From NCBI RefSeq assembly GCF_000741165.1, contig NZ_JGYN01000010.1, positions 1 to 64,000 of the forward strand: a stretch of DNA of 64,000 nt, given 5' to 3'. A program made the position numbers and the translations under genes. The stretch comes from Bifidobacterium biavatii DSM 23969 (GTDB taxonomy: Bacteria > Actinomycetota > Actinomycetes > Actinomycetales > Bifidobacteriaceae). Position 1 is the stretch's first letter. Every line of letters begins with the position of its first letter. The notes under the pieces were generated by a model. It saw only the letters and a list, made by a program, of their open reading frames with translations. It searched no databases and had not been told where the DNA came from. This document shows positions 54,175 to 61,901 of the stretch, piece by piece.

Positions 54175-54333
54175 ATGAACAATACCGCAACCAACACCGC
54201 CACTTGCCCTACTGTCAGAAAGCAGATTGGCAAGACAACCTATATCGTCCGTGTGCATTTCAGCCAGACCGCAAAAGAGACAATGGAGGACAAAATCAAG
54301 CGTCTGCTCCGTGAGGAAGTCCGCAAAATGTGA
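54175..54333 (+). CDS. Transposon-encoded protein TnpW
   Basis: Small protein of 52 aa starting MNNTATNTATCPTVRKQIGK and containing TTYIVRVHFSQTAKETMEDK. TnpW proteins lie just before serine recombinases in Firmicutes Tn-type elements. AGGAGG precedes the ATG. The recombinase that should follow is absent: the sequence changes within about 35 bases to an actinobacterial coupling-protein fragment, so this is the right end of the Firmicutes-like block. Confidence 0.85.
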   Translation: MNNTATNTATCPTVRKQIGKTTYIVRVHFSQTAKETMEDKIKRLLREEVRKM

Positions 54334-54365
54334 CTTCTTTGTGAATTTGATGAAAAAGTCCTTGA

Positions 54366-55055
54366 CTTTTCGTCTCTGGCGAAACCAAGAAAAGCATCAT
54401 CATCACCACCGGCGTCCACCTCGCACCACTCCAAGTGCGCGAGGTACGCCGAATCCTCGACGGCGACGACATCCGGCTCGAAACCCTCGACCAAGGCAAA
54501 CGCATCATCTATCTCGAACTACCCGACACCAACGCCACGTTCTCCTTCATCGCCAGCGTCTTCTACCAATGCCTCTTCGAAACGCTTGTACGCAAAGCCG
54601 ACGCCAAACCTGACGGCGTGCTCGACCGCGACGTGCATTGCATGCTCGACGAATTCGCCAACATCGGCAAAATCCCCAACTTCGTAAGGCTCATCGCCAC
54701 CATACGAAGCCGACGCATCAGCTGCAGCATCATCCTCCAGACCGTCAGCCAAGGCAAGAGCCTCTATCGGGATGACTGGGAGACCATCGCCGGCAACTGC
54801 GACAGCCAGCTCTTCCTCGGCGGCAACGAACCCAGCACCACCAAATACATCAGCGACCGGCTCGGAGACCAGACCATCGATGTCATTGAAACCAGCGAAA
54901 CCAAAGGTCTCAACGGCAGCTGGACACGCAGCACCCGCAAAAACGCTCGTAAACTCCTCACTCCGGACGAACTCGGACGCATCCCCACCAGCCGGTGCGT
55001 CTACCTGCTCAGAGGCATACCACCGTTCCTCAGTGAGAAGTTATGTCATCTATAG
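54366..55055 (+). pseudogene. Truncated VirD4/TraG-type coupling protein, C-terminal half
   Basis: Type IV coupling protein fragment, GC-rich. Family motifs: ELPDTNATFSFIASVFYQ, Walker-B-like MLDEFANIGKIPNFVRLIAT, RRISCSIILQTVSQ and CDSQLFLGGNEPSTTKYISD. The Walker A half is missing. The homologous frame opens at 54366 without a start codon and runs to CVYLLRGIPPFLSEKLCHL before a stop. A second, diverged copy of the YLLRGxPPFL tail lies at 56211-56250, across a deleted IS256. Not expected to work. Confidence 0.85.
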
Positions 55056-55104
55056 ATGACAAATACGATAATGCTATCGCATTGTGCGGCGCTGCCAAGG
55101 TCGT

Positions 55105-56201
55105 GAGGGACGGTCCCGTTAAGTGTGTAACTAGTGGTTTGGTTATATGTTCTCGCTGGCGGACCAGCGGTCGGCGAAGGTGACGGTGAACGTGTTCAAC
55201 GCGGGCTTCCACGTGTCGTCCATCGTACCCGCCTTGCCGGTCGGGGCCAGCGACTTGACGGTCAGGTACAGGCACCTCAACGCGGCACGTTCGTCGGAGA
55301 AGTGACCTCGCGCCCTGACCGCTCGACGGAACCGCGCGTTGAGACTCTCGATCGCGTTCGTCGAACAGATCGTCTGATGGATTTCCACATCGTAGTTGAG
55401 AAACGGAACGAACCGATCCCACGTGTTAAGCCGCAGGCCGCCCATAGCCGGGTATTTGGACGCCCACTTGTCGAGCATCTCGTCGCGAGCCTGTTCCGCG
55501 GCTGCTTCGTTGACGACGGTGTAGATGGGTTTCGGGTCGCGTTTGAGTATGTCCCAGTCCTTTCTGGACACATAGTGGAACGTATTGCGCAGCAGGTGAA
55601 GGCGGCTGACGGTCTCTCTGGAGACCGAGGTGCCGTAGCTCTCCTGGAAGTGCGCGCTGATCTTTCCGGCGGTCAGGCACCTAGCATAGGTGCGACCGAG
55701 TCCACGTCGTTGAGCCGGCGATACCGTTTTTTGACGATGACGGGGTCGAACGAGCCGTCCCGGTCGTGAGGCACCTTGATGGTGACTGGTCCGGCCGCCT
55801 CCGTCGTCACGGTCTTGGCGGTTGTCCCGTTGCGCGTGTTCGCGGCCCTGCCATCGGCGCTTTTCTCGTGCTTTTCGTGTCCGAGGTGCTCGGTCATCTG
55901 CTCGTCGAGGGCGGTCTCCAGCACGGTCTTGGTGAATTGCCTCAGCAGACCGTCGCGGCCGGTCAAGTCAAGCCCCTGCTCCTTGGTCTGCCGGATTATC
56001 TCTAGCGCGAGCTCGCGCTAGATCGGGGATGCCTTTGGATCACTGGGTTTCGCTGGTTTCTCCGTGTCTTCCTTGCTGAGGGCCGTCTTCACATTGCCAT
56101 GGCTTCCATTGTCTCAGTCGACATGCTCATTACAGACCCTTTCCCGCCAGCCACGCAGCCGGCGATCAAAGCCGGCTACACACTTTCCGAAACAGTCTCT
56201 C
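55105..56201 (-). mobile_element. Internally deleted IS256-type element
   Basis: Ends GAGGGACGGTCCCGTTAAGT (55105-55124) and, inverted, GAGAGACTGTTTCGGAAAGT (56201-56182) are related inverted repeats followed by GTGTA in both. The transposase inside lacks its catalytic centre. Immediately outside the two ends lie related but non-identical coupling-protein tails. Confidence 0.7.
55143..56002 (-). pseudogene. IS256-family transposase with catalytic core deleted
   Basis: The N-terminal part (55966-55673) reads LLRQFTKTVLETALDEQM and IVKKRYRRLNDVDSV, then a stop. A shifted frame resumes with ISAHFQESYGTSVSRETVSR, fused directly to LHLLRNTFHYVSRKDWDILK and the normal C-terminal YDVEIHQTICSTNAIESLN. 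Everything between, which holds the first Asp residues of the DDE triad and the insertion domain, is gone. In-frame TAG lies upstream near 56021. A dead element that full-length copies could still move. Confidence 0.8.
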
Positions 56202-56315
56202 CCCACCGGCCAGTACATCTACCTGCTCAGAGGCGTACCACCGTTCCTCAGACGGAAAAAGATAATTGGCAATAGGCGATTCCGAAAATACTTGAGTGTT
56301 GTCATCTCGGAATGA
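56202..56315 (+). pseudogene. Second coupling-protein C-terminal remnant
   Basis: Encodes PTGQYIYLLRGVPPFLRRKK then about 18 further residues to TGA at 56313-56315. It matches PTSRCVYLLRGIPPFLSEK of the fragment at 54366-55055 but diverges, so it derives from a different conjugative element. Confidence 0.65.
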
Positions 56316-56472
56316 CAGTTAGTAATTTGATCCTTGTGGATCCATTTTCAATTTGAGAAGCTGACAATACAACTGGAACGAGGAAATTGTAAATGCAATT
56401 TCTGAGACTCTTGCCGATGTCTTGTAGCAAGAAAATGGCAACCATGCAATAGTGAGATCATATAAGGATTTT

Positions 56473-56541
56473 ATGATGAAAAAGTTTGTAAAAACGGTAC
56501 GATTGCCGCCGTTAGTTGTTGCTTATAGCGGCATAGAATAA
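56473..56541 (+). CDS. Candidate 22-residue peptide upstream of the bacteriocin-like locus
   Basis: ATGATG after AAGGATTTT; the peptide reads MMKKFVKTVRLPPLVVAYSG then IE. It is basic at the start and hydrophobic later, so a signal or inducer peptide is conceivable. Equally it may be chance: it is very short and there is no homologue I know. The rest of 56316-56617 is AT-rich promoter-like DNA with a GGATCC..GGATCC pairing near 56329-56343. Confidence 0.3.
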   Translation: MMKKFVKTVRLPPLVVAYSGIE

Positions 56542-56564
56542 TGCTCGTATATACTTCACGGAAA

Positions 56565-56574
56565 TGTATATAAT
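56565..56574 (+). promoter_or_regulatory. Extended -10 promoter of the bacteriocin-like locus
   Basis: TGTATATAAT is an extended -10 box. There is no good -35 hexamer 17 bases upstream. Transcription would start near 56581, about 40 bases before the precursor gene. Confidence 0.5.
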
Positions 56575-56620
56575 TTGCCCAAAAAATAATATTTGCCCAT
56601 ACTATTCAAGGGAGACAATG

Positions 56621-56914
56621 ATGTCTAGGTATGAAAATAATGCTCGCGGTACGTCTTGCAATAAGGGAAATCGGCAGATGGCAAGTGTGGCAGTCGCTTT
56701 TGCGGCAGTGTTCGTCACTCCTTTTGTTATTCCGCTGGTTGCTTCTCTGATGGCGGTATTGGGAATTGGGAGTGCGGCAGCTACCGCCATTGTCGCTGTA
56801 GCTTGGCTTGGATCGGCTGCGGTGGGAATGATTTTCCCTGCAGCTGCGCCGCTCACTTCCACCATCCAGTCCATGATTGGCACCTTGGGGACTTCGGGCG
56901 CTGCGGCATGGTGA
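56621..56914 (+). CDS. Circular-bacteriocin-like precursor peptide
   Basis: 97 aa from the ATG at 56621 (AGGGAG six bases upstream; an ATG at 56618 is adjacent). Residues 1-19 are polar and charged with one Cys (MSRYENNARGTSCNKGNRQ). Residues 20-97 contain no Asp, Glu, Lys, Arg or His and are rich in Ala, Val, Ile, Leu and Gly, ending GTLGTSGAAAW. The segment LGIGSAAATAIVAVAW resembles the core of circularin/uberolysin-type peptides, and an aromatic C-terminal residue is usual at the cyclisation point (AS-48 ends in Ala-Trp). The followers are a SpoIIM/DUF95 protein, a membrane protein and an ABC pair. The leader cleavage site is unknown. A holin-like peptide is the alternative. Confidence 0.65.
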   Translation: MSRYENNARGTSCNKGNRQMASVAVAFAAVFVTPFVIPLVASLMAVLGIGSAAATAIVAVAWLGSAAVGMIFPAAAPLTSTIQSMIGTLGTSGAAAW

Positions 56915-56953
56915 TTCATTGATTGGATATTATGGCCCTGCGGAGGAGGAGGT

Positions 56954-57475
56954 ATGACGGGATTCTTGAAGCTATTTCTCACTAAGACGCGTTGCGTCCT
57001 TGGGATTTCCTTAGCAGCATTTCTGGTTGGCGTATTTTTAGCCAAGTTACGTCCGTATCCTTTGAGCAGGGCCATAATTCCGAAGATATATCTTCATGAA
57101 CTACTATGGAACAATACTAAGGTATGGCTAATACTATTATTTGGAGGATTTCTATTCTCCATTCCTACAACTATTGTATTAGTTATTAATTATAGTTCTT
57201 TTGGATGGAGTGCGGCTCAGTATTTATTTCAAGACCAAGGAGGTAAATTATTGACCGCAGTAGTCCCTCATCTTTTCTTTGAATGCTTTGCGCTGATCAC
57301 CATATCTGGCATTGCTTTGACTATTACGCACTATGAATTTTGTTTCTTGCAGAACAATCGAAAGCGGGATATTAGCATAGATAATGCCACTTTATTGTCC
57401 TTGTTTGTGGTTTTTATTTCATGGTTCTCGCTTTTTTGGGCTGCAATCATAGAGACATATATATCTCATATTTAA
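56954..57475 (+). CDS. SpoIIM/DUF95-family membrane protein
   Basis: Integral membrane protein of 173 aa with about five helices (near residues 12-30, 57-78, 85-100, 110-132, 150-170). The topology and segments such as HELLWNNTKVWLILLFGGFL, with ITHYEF near the C-terminus, fit the stage II sporulation M / DUF95 family. Such proteins are a constant part of circular bacteriocin clusters, where they are needed for maturation or immunity. GGAGGAGG sits just before the ATG. It is AT-rich relative to the chromosome, and lies 39 bases after the precursor. Confidence 0.8.
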   Translation: MTGFLKLFLTKTRCVLGISLAAFLVGVFLAKLRPYPLSRAIIPKIYLHELLWNNTKVWLILLFGGFLFSIPTTIVLVINYSSFGWSAAQYLFQDQGGKLLTAVVPHLFFECFALITISGIALTITHYEFCFLQNNRKRDISIDNATLLSLFVVFISWFSLFWAAIIETYISHI

Positions 57476-57483
57476 GGAGCATC

Positions 57484-58020
57484 ATGATTCGCCTGTCAGT
57501 CTGGTTTGAGTCCTTGAAGTGGCGCATTGCCGCCTGGCGCTGCATCACTTTGAATTGGTGGTATTTAGTATTGGCCGCAGTATTAATCATATGGCTCGGC
57601 GTGGCGGAAGCTGTGGCGTTGCCCGCGTATGGTGAATATGCGCGTGAGGTATTCACGAACCTGTTGGCAGGGGTACCGTCTACGCCACCGGCTGTCGTAC
57701 CGGTAACGGTGTTCCAATGGTCATGCTCGGCGGTTTGGCTGGTGTTGGCATATCGGCAGTGGGCGCGACGCCAGTTCGCATGGATGATTATATCGATGGT
57801 ATGCAGCTTGTTGTATGTGCCATTCGTAATTTATCTTGTACATGAGCTAGCAGACCAGCGCAAAGGGATTGTTCGGTTGGAGGAGAAGCCAGAGAGCCCC
57901 TCCCCAGATGATACGGCTAATGATCATTTGGACAGGTGCGACATCAATCCCGTTGAAGAAACAACCACGTCCGACAGCATGATTCGCCGTATAGGAGGTC
58001 TTCGTGGACGCCGTGGTTGA
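57484..58020 (+). CDS. Small multi-span membrane protein, possible immunity factor
   Basis: Protein of 178 aa with three helices (about residues 23-45, 73-91, 98-121) and a polar C-terminal tail of about 55 residues rich in Asp, Glu and Arg. AAGGAG precedes the ATG at 57484. It overlaps the ABC ATPase start by 17 bases, so it belongs to the same operon. No family recognised. In circular bacteriocin clusters a small hydrophobic, basic immunity protein is normally present; this is the only candidate. Confidence 0.6.
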   Translation: MIRLSVWFESLKWRIAAWRCITLNWWYLVLAAVLIIWLGVAEAVALPAYGEYAREVFTNLLAGVPSTPPAVVPVTVFQWSCSAVWLVLAYRQWARRQFAWMIISMVCSLLYVPFVIYLVHELADQRKGIVRLEEKPESPSPDDTANDHLDRCDINPVEETTTSDSMIRRIGGLRGRRG

Positions 58021-58945
58021 AGTTCATGGATTGACTAAACGATATGTATCCGGGCCGGTGGTAGGTCCGATTGATTTTGAGGTTTGGCCGGGGCAAGTAT
58101 TGGCCGTGGCGGGGTCGAATGGTGCAGGTAAGTCCACCACGCTACGCATGCTGCTCGGCCTAGCCTCTCCCAGCCAAGGTCGTGCACTGGTTATGGGCCG
58201 ACCGTATCGGCAGTTGGAGCATCCGGGCTTGCAAGTGGGTGTATTCCTAGGTGGGCGATTGGGGGATGAGTCGATGACCAGCCGTGAGTATCTGACGTTT
58301 ATGGCCGGCATGCAGGGATTGCATAACGTGCGTCGTCGCGTTCGCCGCGTGCTGCGTGCCTGTAGTCTGGATCATTGGCCGAAAGTCCGGATTAGGGGGT
58401 ATTCCACAGGTATGAGACAACGACTGGGCGTTGCTTGCGCGATGCTCTCCGACGCACCGATACTTGTATTGGACGAGCCATTCAATGGATTGGATATCGA
58501 AGGAAGACTTTGGCTGCATGATTCATTGAAACAATGGGCCGAGTCCGGCAGAACCGTTATTTTGGCAGCTCATGAGATTGAAGAACTGCAACGCATAGCC
58601 ACCCATGTCCTGATTGTCATGCATGGTCGGCAAATGGGTTGCGGGCCAATCGAGCAAGTCATTAACGACAACAGCGACGGGGCTGGAATCATATTCCGCT
58701 TTGCAAACGGCGTAGATGTGAGCAGAAAGGCCGCGGCCCTGAATGATCTGATGGGAATGGGGGCCGATCTTCGCGCCCTAAAGAATGACTTGTATTTGGC
58801 ACGACGGACGGATGAAGATACTGTATTCGCAACCGCAGCCAGATGTGAGGCTCCATTGGTTCAGCTCAATCGCGCCGAACCGACGCTTCGCGAAGTAATG
58901 ACTAGCATAATCAACCGGTCTTCAGTAAAGAGCCACACGTCATGA
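58004..58945 (+). CDS. ABC transporter ATPase of the bacteriocin-like locus
   Basis: ATPase of 313 aa. Walker A AGSNGAGKSTTLR near residues 34-46, signature YSTGMRQRLGVA (STGM replaces SGGQ, as in CcmA-type exporters), Walker B ILVLDEPFNGLD, and His switch ILAAHEIEEL. The C-terminal 95 residues form an accessory domain typical of CcmA/drug-efflux ATPases. The GTG start has AGGAGG upstream. The stop overlaps the permease start (ATGA). It probably exports the peptide or confers self-protection. Confidence 0.93.
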   Translation: MDAVVEVHGLTKRYVSGPVVGPIDFEVWPGQVLAVAGSNGAGKSTTLRMLLGLASPSQGRALVMGRPYRQLEHPGLQVGVFLGGRLGDESMTSREYLTFMAGMQGLHNVRRRVRRVLRACSLDHWPKVRIRGYSTGMRQRLGVACAMLSDAPILVLDEPFNGLDIEGRLWLHDSLKQWAESGRTVILAAHEIEELQRIATHVLIVMHGRQMGCGPIEQVINDNSDGAGIIFRFANGVDVSRKAAALNDLMGMGADLRALKNDLYLARRTDEDTVFATAARCEAPLVQLNRAEPTLREVMTSIINRSSVKSHTS

Positions 58946-59730
58946 ACGGGGGTACACGGGATTTGCAACGCATGATGCTGCTCATACGTTATGTGGTATG
59001 CCGGCCGGCAACCCTCGCGGCATGGGTTGGGCTGCCGCTGGCGTTCGCCGCGTTCGCCGCGTTGACTAGCGCCTCCGTCCGGCTCATGCTCTCCTCCAGC
59101 TCCAAACTCGATGGCTTCGCCACGCTCGAAGGATTGGGGCCGAGCATCGCCGGTGCGGTTATGCCCATGGCCGAGCCCTTGGCAATCATCGCGGCACTGC
59201 TATCCGTCCGTGTCCTGCTCAATACGTCCACAGCCATTCCGCTGTTCCTGATTGAACCGAAGCGAACGCGACTGTTTCTAATCTTATGTGTCGATATCGC
59301 TATTGTTGGTTTTATTATGGCCGCAACCGGAGGACTTACCGCAACTGGTACCTCTCGGCTCATCCTCGGCCCCGTCGTACCATCGCAAGCATGGCCCTCT
59401 CCGTTGTCCACATCGCTGCTCTTATGTCTTCCCGTGGCCCTGATACTTACCGGGCGTATGCTTATTGCCGCCTCACTATGCGTAGCCGTTGATTCAGTGG
59501 GGAAAGGTGCGGCGTCTTACATTGCCTTGTATTATCTCCTTCCCATTGTGGTTGCTAATTTACCTGCATCTCAAACATTGAGTACATGGATACCATCTAT
59601 TGCAGGCACTGCCATATTGGAGCCTGAACCAATTATCAGCCCTTTGTTTAGCGGTGTGATTGCTCTAGTTTACTTATTGATTGCAATTGGAATAGCGTGT
59701 GCAACGTTGAATTATAGGGATATTAGGTGA
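58942..59730 (+). CDS. ABC transporter permease of the bacteriocin-like locus
   Basis: Membrane protein of 262 aa with six predicted helices (about residues 20-40, 70-95, 112-130, 158-178, 190-212, 235-257), an ABC-2-type layout. Translationally coupled to the ATPase. The codon GC content falls toward the end of the gene. Together they make the locus's only transporter. There is no peptidase domain, so leader removal must use another protein. Confidence 0.85.
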   Translation: MNGGTRDLQRMMLLIRYVVCRPATLAAWVGLPLAFAAFAALTSASVRLMLSSSSKLDGFATLEGLGPSIAGAVMPMAEPLAIIAALLSVRVLLNTSTAIPLFLIEPKRTRLFLILCVDIAIVGFIMAATGGLTATGTSRLILGPVVPSQAWPSPLSTSLLLCLPVALILTGRMLIAASLCVAVDSVGKGAASYIALYYLLPIVVANLPASQTLSTWIPSIAGTAILEPEPIISPLFSGVIALVYLLIAIGIACATLNYRDIR

Positions 59731-60641
59731 TGCGAGTATATTAAAGTCTGTCGTTGGTATATATATGATAAATAACCAATTTACCTTAACAGCGATAGAT
59801 GTCTATCGTCATCCATGATCACATTTAATTTTTACCACCTAATGTTATTGCTATTGGCGGAATGCGGATTCCAGTAATAAATAAACAACCCAGACCATTG
59901 AACCGATGAATCGCATTAAAGCATATTTAGAAGGATTGAAGTTTGCTTCTGATCCGTATTCCTGCATGGTTTATGCTGTGATAAAGAATTCTTTTAGAAA
60001 TGGTCTCTGCTGTCTTTGTTGTTCGCGTCTGGTTGTGTGGGCTCAATATCCGAATCATCTATACTAAGCGAGAAACGCTACTTGTCTGTCGCTATTCTTC
60101 GCCGCATTTATTTAAACAAAATAATCTGTTCGGAAATCGCTATATTAAACCTGTGCATGAAACATCTTTCGATAAAACTCTGATTGTTTGGGTAACTCCG
60201 CGCACCTGACAATCGTATGAACAGTATCATCTTTAATAACAGTGATTTTATCTGCATATGAATGGTTGTAAACCTGTGAGCGATGATTACCGTGGTCATA
60301 TTCTGATTCAATTGAGGCATTGCCTCAAACATTGAACTTTCAGCTATTGTGTCAACCAGCACGATTGGCTCATCAAGAATTACAAGTGTTGCGACAGGAA
60401 GGTTGATATTGCCAGTGTGGAATTAATCGATATCACCAAGGGTGTATCTGATTCTACCGCTATCAATCTGGGCAGCGGCTACTTTGTTCTCAAAGGTATG
60501 AACGACAGTCGTTTCATCCTCTCTGGTTCTCATGCCGGCTGGGTGTCCTCCTCATCTTTGGAGACGCGTCATCCAAACTGACTAGCCCGAGAACTCGGCA
60601 TATACCGCCACACTATCTCCTGCCCTTTTTCAAAGGCGGCG
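59731..60641. other. Decayed AT-rich region with gene remnants
   Basis: No intact gene. A minus-strand ABC ATPase remnant lies at 60252-60386. A plus-strand open segment at 60417-60581 (VELIDITKGVSDSTAINLGS, then about 34 more residues to TGA) looks like the tail of some protein but has no start. 59731-60000 is very AT-rich with nothing recognisable. It separates the bacteriocin-like locus from the conjugation genes. Confidence 0.5.
60252..60386 (-). pseudogene. ABC exporter ATPase remnant
   Basis: Encodes LVILDEPIVLVDTIAESSMF and QLNQNMTTVIIAHRFTTIH: Walker B, D-loop region and H-loop of an ABC exporter ATPase. Walker A and signature are missing. It may be what is left of a second exporter once linked to the adjacent locus. 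Confidence 0.65.
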
Positions 60642-61880
60642 CTAGCCTAATCGATCGGGGAATGAGGGGGTTACTGATTGTCCAGGCACATCCCAGGTGG
60701 AATTGCCGTGCGTGACTGACGGGGATAAATCTTCCGATGATGGTGCGGGCTGTCGGTTCGATGACTGGGAATCCGATCCCGGTTGTGTGGATTCATCCGA
60801 ACGGCCCGCATCAGATATTTCCTCGTTCTTTACAGCCGTCATGGAATCCCGGACGATTTGCATGACTTCGTTGAGGTCCTGGATGGTTCTGTTATAGACA
60901 TCAAGATCCTGATGGTCGCGCATCATGAGTCGTGCACGGGTAATCTGCTCACTGAGCCGTGCACGGGTGTTGTCGTCTCTGACCTTGTTCTCGGATTCTT
61001 TGTAGAGCCTATCGGCGTTTTCAATGGTTTGGCTCAGTACGTTCTGTGCGTTGTCAATCCGTTGTTGTTCCTGTGATGCCTTGACCGTGTCAACTGTGTC
61101 ATGCAGGTTCCTGGTCTGGATTCTGAGCTGGCTGTTAGCTTTCTCTGTTTCCGCACGAGTGCGATCGAGACGGTCGGCCGTCAGACTCGGATCGCAATTC
61201 TCCGTTGAGACCGATGGCTGATATTGCATGATTTTGCCGAGCAGTTCCAAAGATTTGGGATCCTGCACGTCTTTATCCTGGAGCTTCGCATATGGTTCCG
61301 CCTGTTTCAATGCCTTGTCCCATTCAATCCTCACTATGTCAGATTGCTCGATTGCGTGATTGCATGACGTGAGCGCTTCCCGATGGTCGTAGTTCCTCTT
61401 CGCCATGACAAGGCCTGTGGCTAATCCCGTTACGGTGACCAGAGCGAGCATAATGCCGGCGATGCGGGTAAAGGGGATATGCCGATGAACGGCTACCTCA
61501 TCCGCGTCGTCAGCCGATAATTCCGCCAAGGACACATCATCCTCGACATGTTCCCCGACCCTAATTGGTGTGTCTATCGTCGTTCCCGTCCGTTTGTCAG
61601 GCTTGGATACGGGAGTGCTGTTGTTCCGTATATCGCGAGGCAGCTCATCGTCGATGATGGGTGTGATGGGCAGCAGCCGATGTTTGGGTTTTCTGTCTGG
61701 CAGCGGTTCCGGTGGGGCCCCAGCGGTTTCGGGGTGTGCGATGGCATGCGCAGCCCACTGGCCGAGTTCCGGCCATGTACTGGGATGATCGTGGATTTGC
61801 GCAAGAAGATCCCAGTTGTCAGAATCACTCATCAAATCGGCAAGCTCGTACGAATCAAGTTTGGAATTGATGCGACGCAT
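60642..61880 (-). CDS. Conjugation-module membrane protein with variant leucine-rich N-terminus
   Basis: Protein of 412 aa. The N-terminal 60 residues ([30 protein letters not shown]) match the variant leucine-rich repeat seen in bifidobacterial proteins. A polar linker leads to one TM helix at about residues 140-162. A long coiled-coil region (about 170-345) follows and the tail is Ser/Pro-rich. AAGAAGGAA precedes the ATG. It follows the lytic transglycosylase gene by 21 bases on the same strand, so it belongs to the transfer operon. A structural channel role is inferred. Confidence 0.7.
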   Translation of the reverse strand: MRRINSKLDSYELADLMSDSDNWDLLAQIHDHPSTWPELGQWAAHAIAHPETAGAPPEPLPDRKPKHRLLPITPIIDDELPRDIRNNSTPVSKPDKRTGTTIDTPIRVGEHVEDDVSLAELSADDADEVAVHRHIPFTRIAGIMLALVTVTGLATGLVMAKRNYDHREALTSCNHAIEQSDIVRIEWDKALKQAEPYAKLQDKDVQDPKSLELLGKIMQYQPSVSTENCDPSLTADRLDRTRAETEKANSQLRIQTRNLHDTVDTVKASQEQQRIDNAQNVLSQTIENADRLYKESENKVRDDNTRARLSEQITRARLMMRDHQDLDVYNRTIQDLNEVMQIVRDSMTAVKNEEISDAGRSDESTQPGSDSQSSNRQPAPSSEDLSPSVTHGNSTWDVPGQSVTPSFPDRLG

Positions 61881-61901
61881 GATTCCTTCTTTCCCTCAGG
61901 A

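Noticed and set aside
54227-54613. A frame rich in His and Arg spanning the tnpW-coupling protein junction
   Set aside because: It is an out-of-frame reading of tnpW and the coupling protein; the family motifs lie in other frames.
56564-56914. Start of the bacteriocin-like precursor at the ATG at 56564
   Set aside because: That ATG overlaps the -10 box and lacks a ribosome site; the ATG at 56621 is well placed after AGGGAG.
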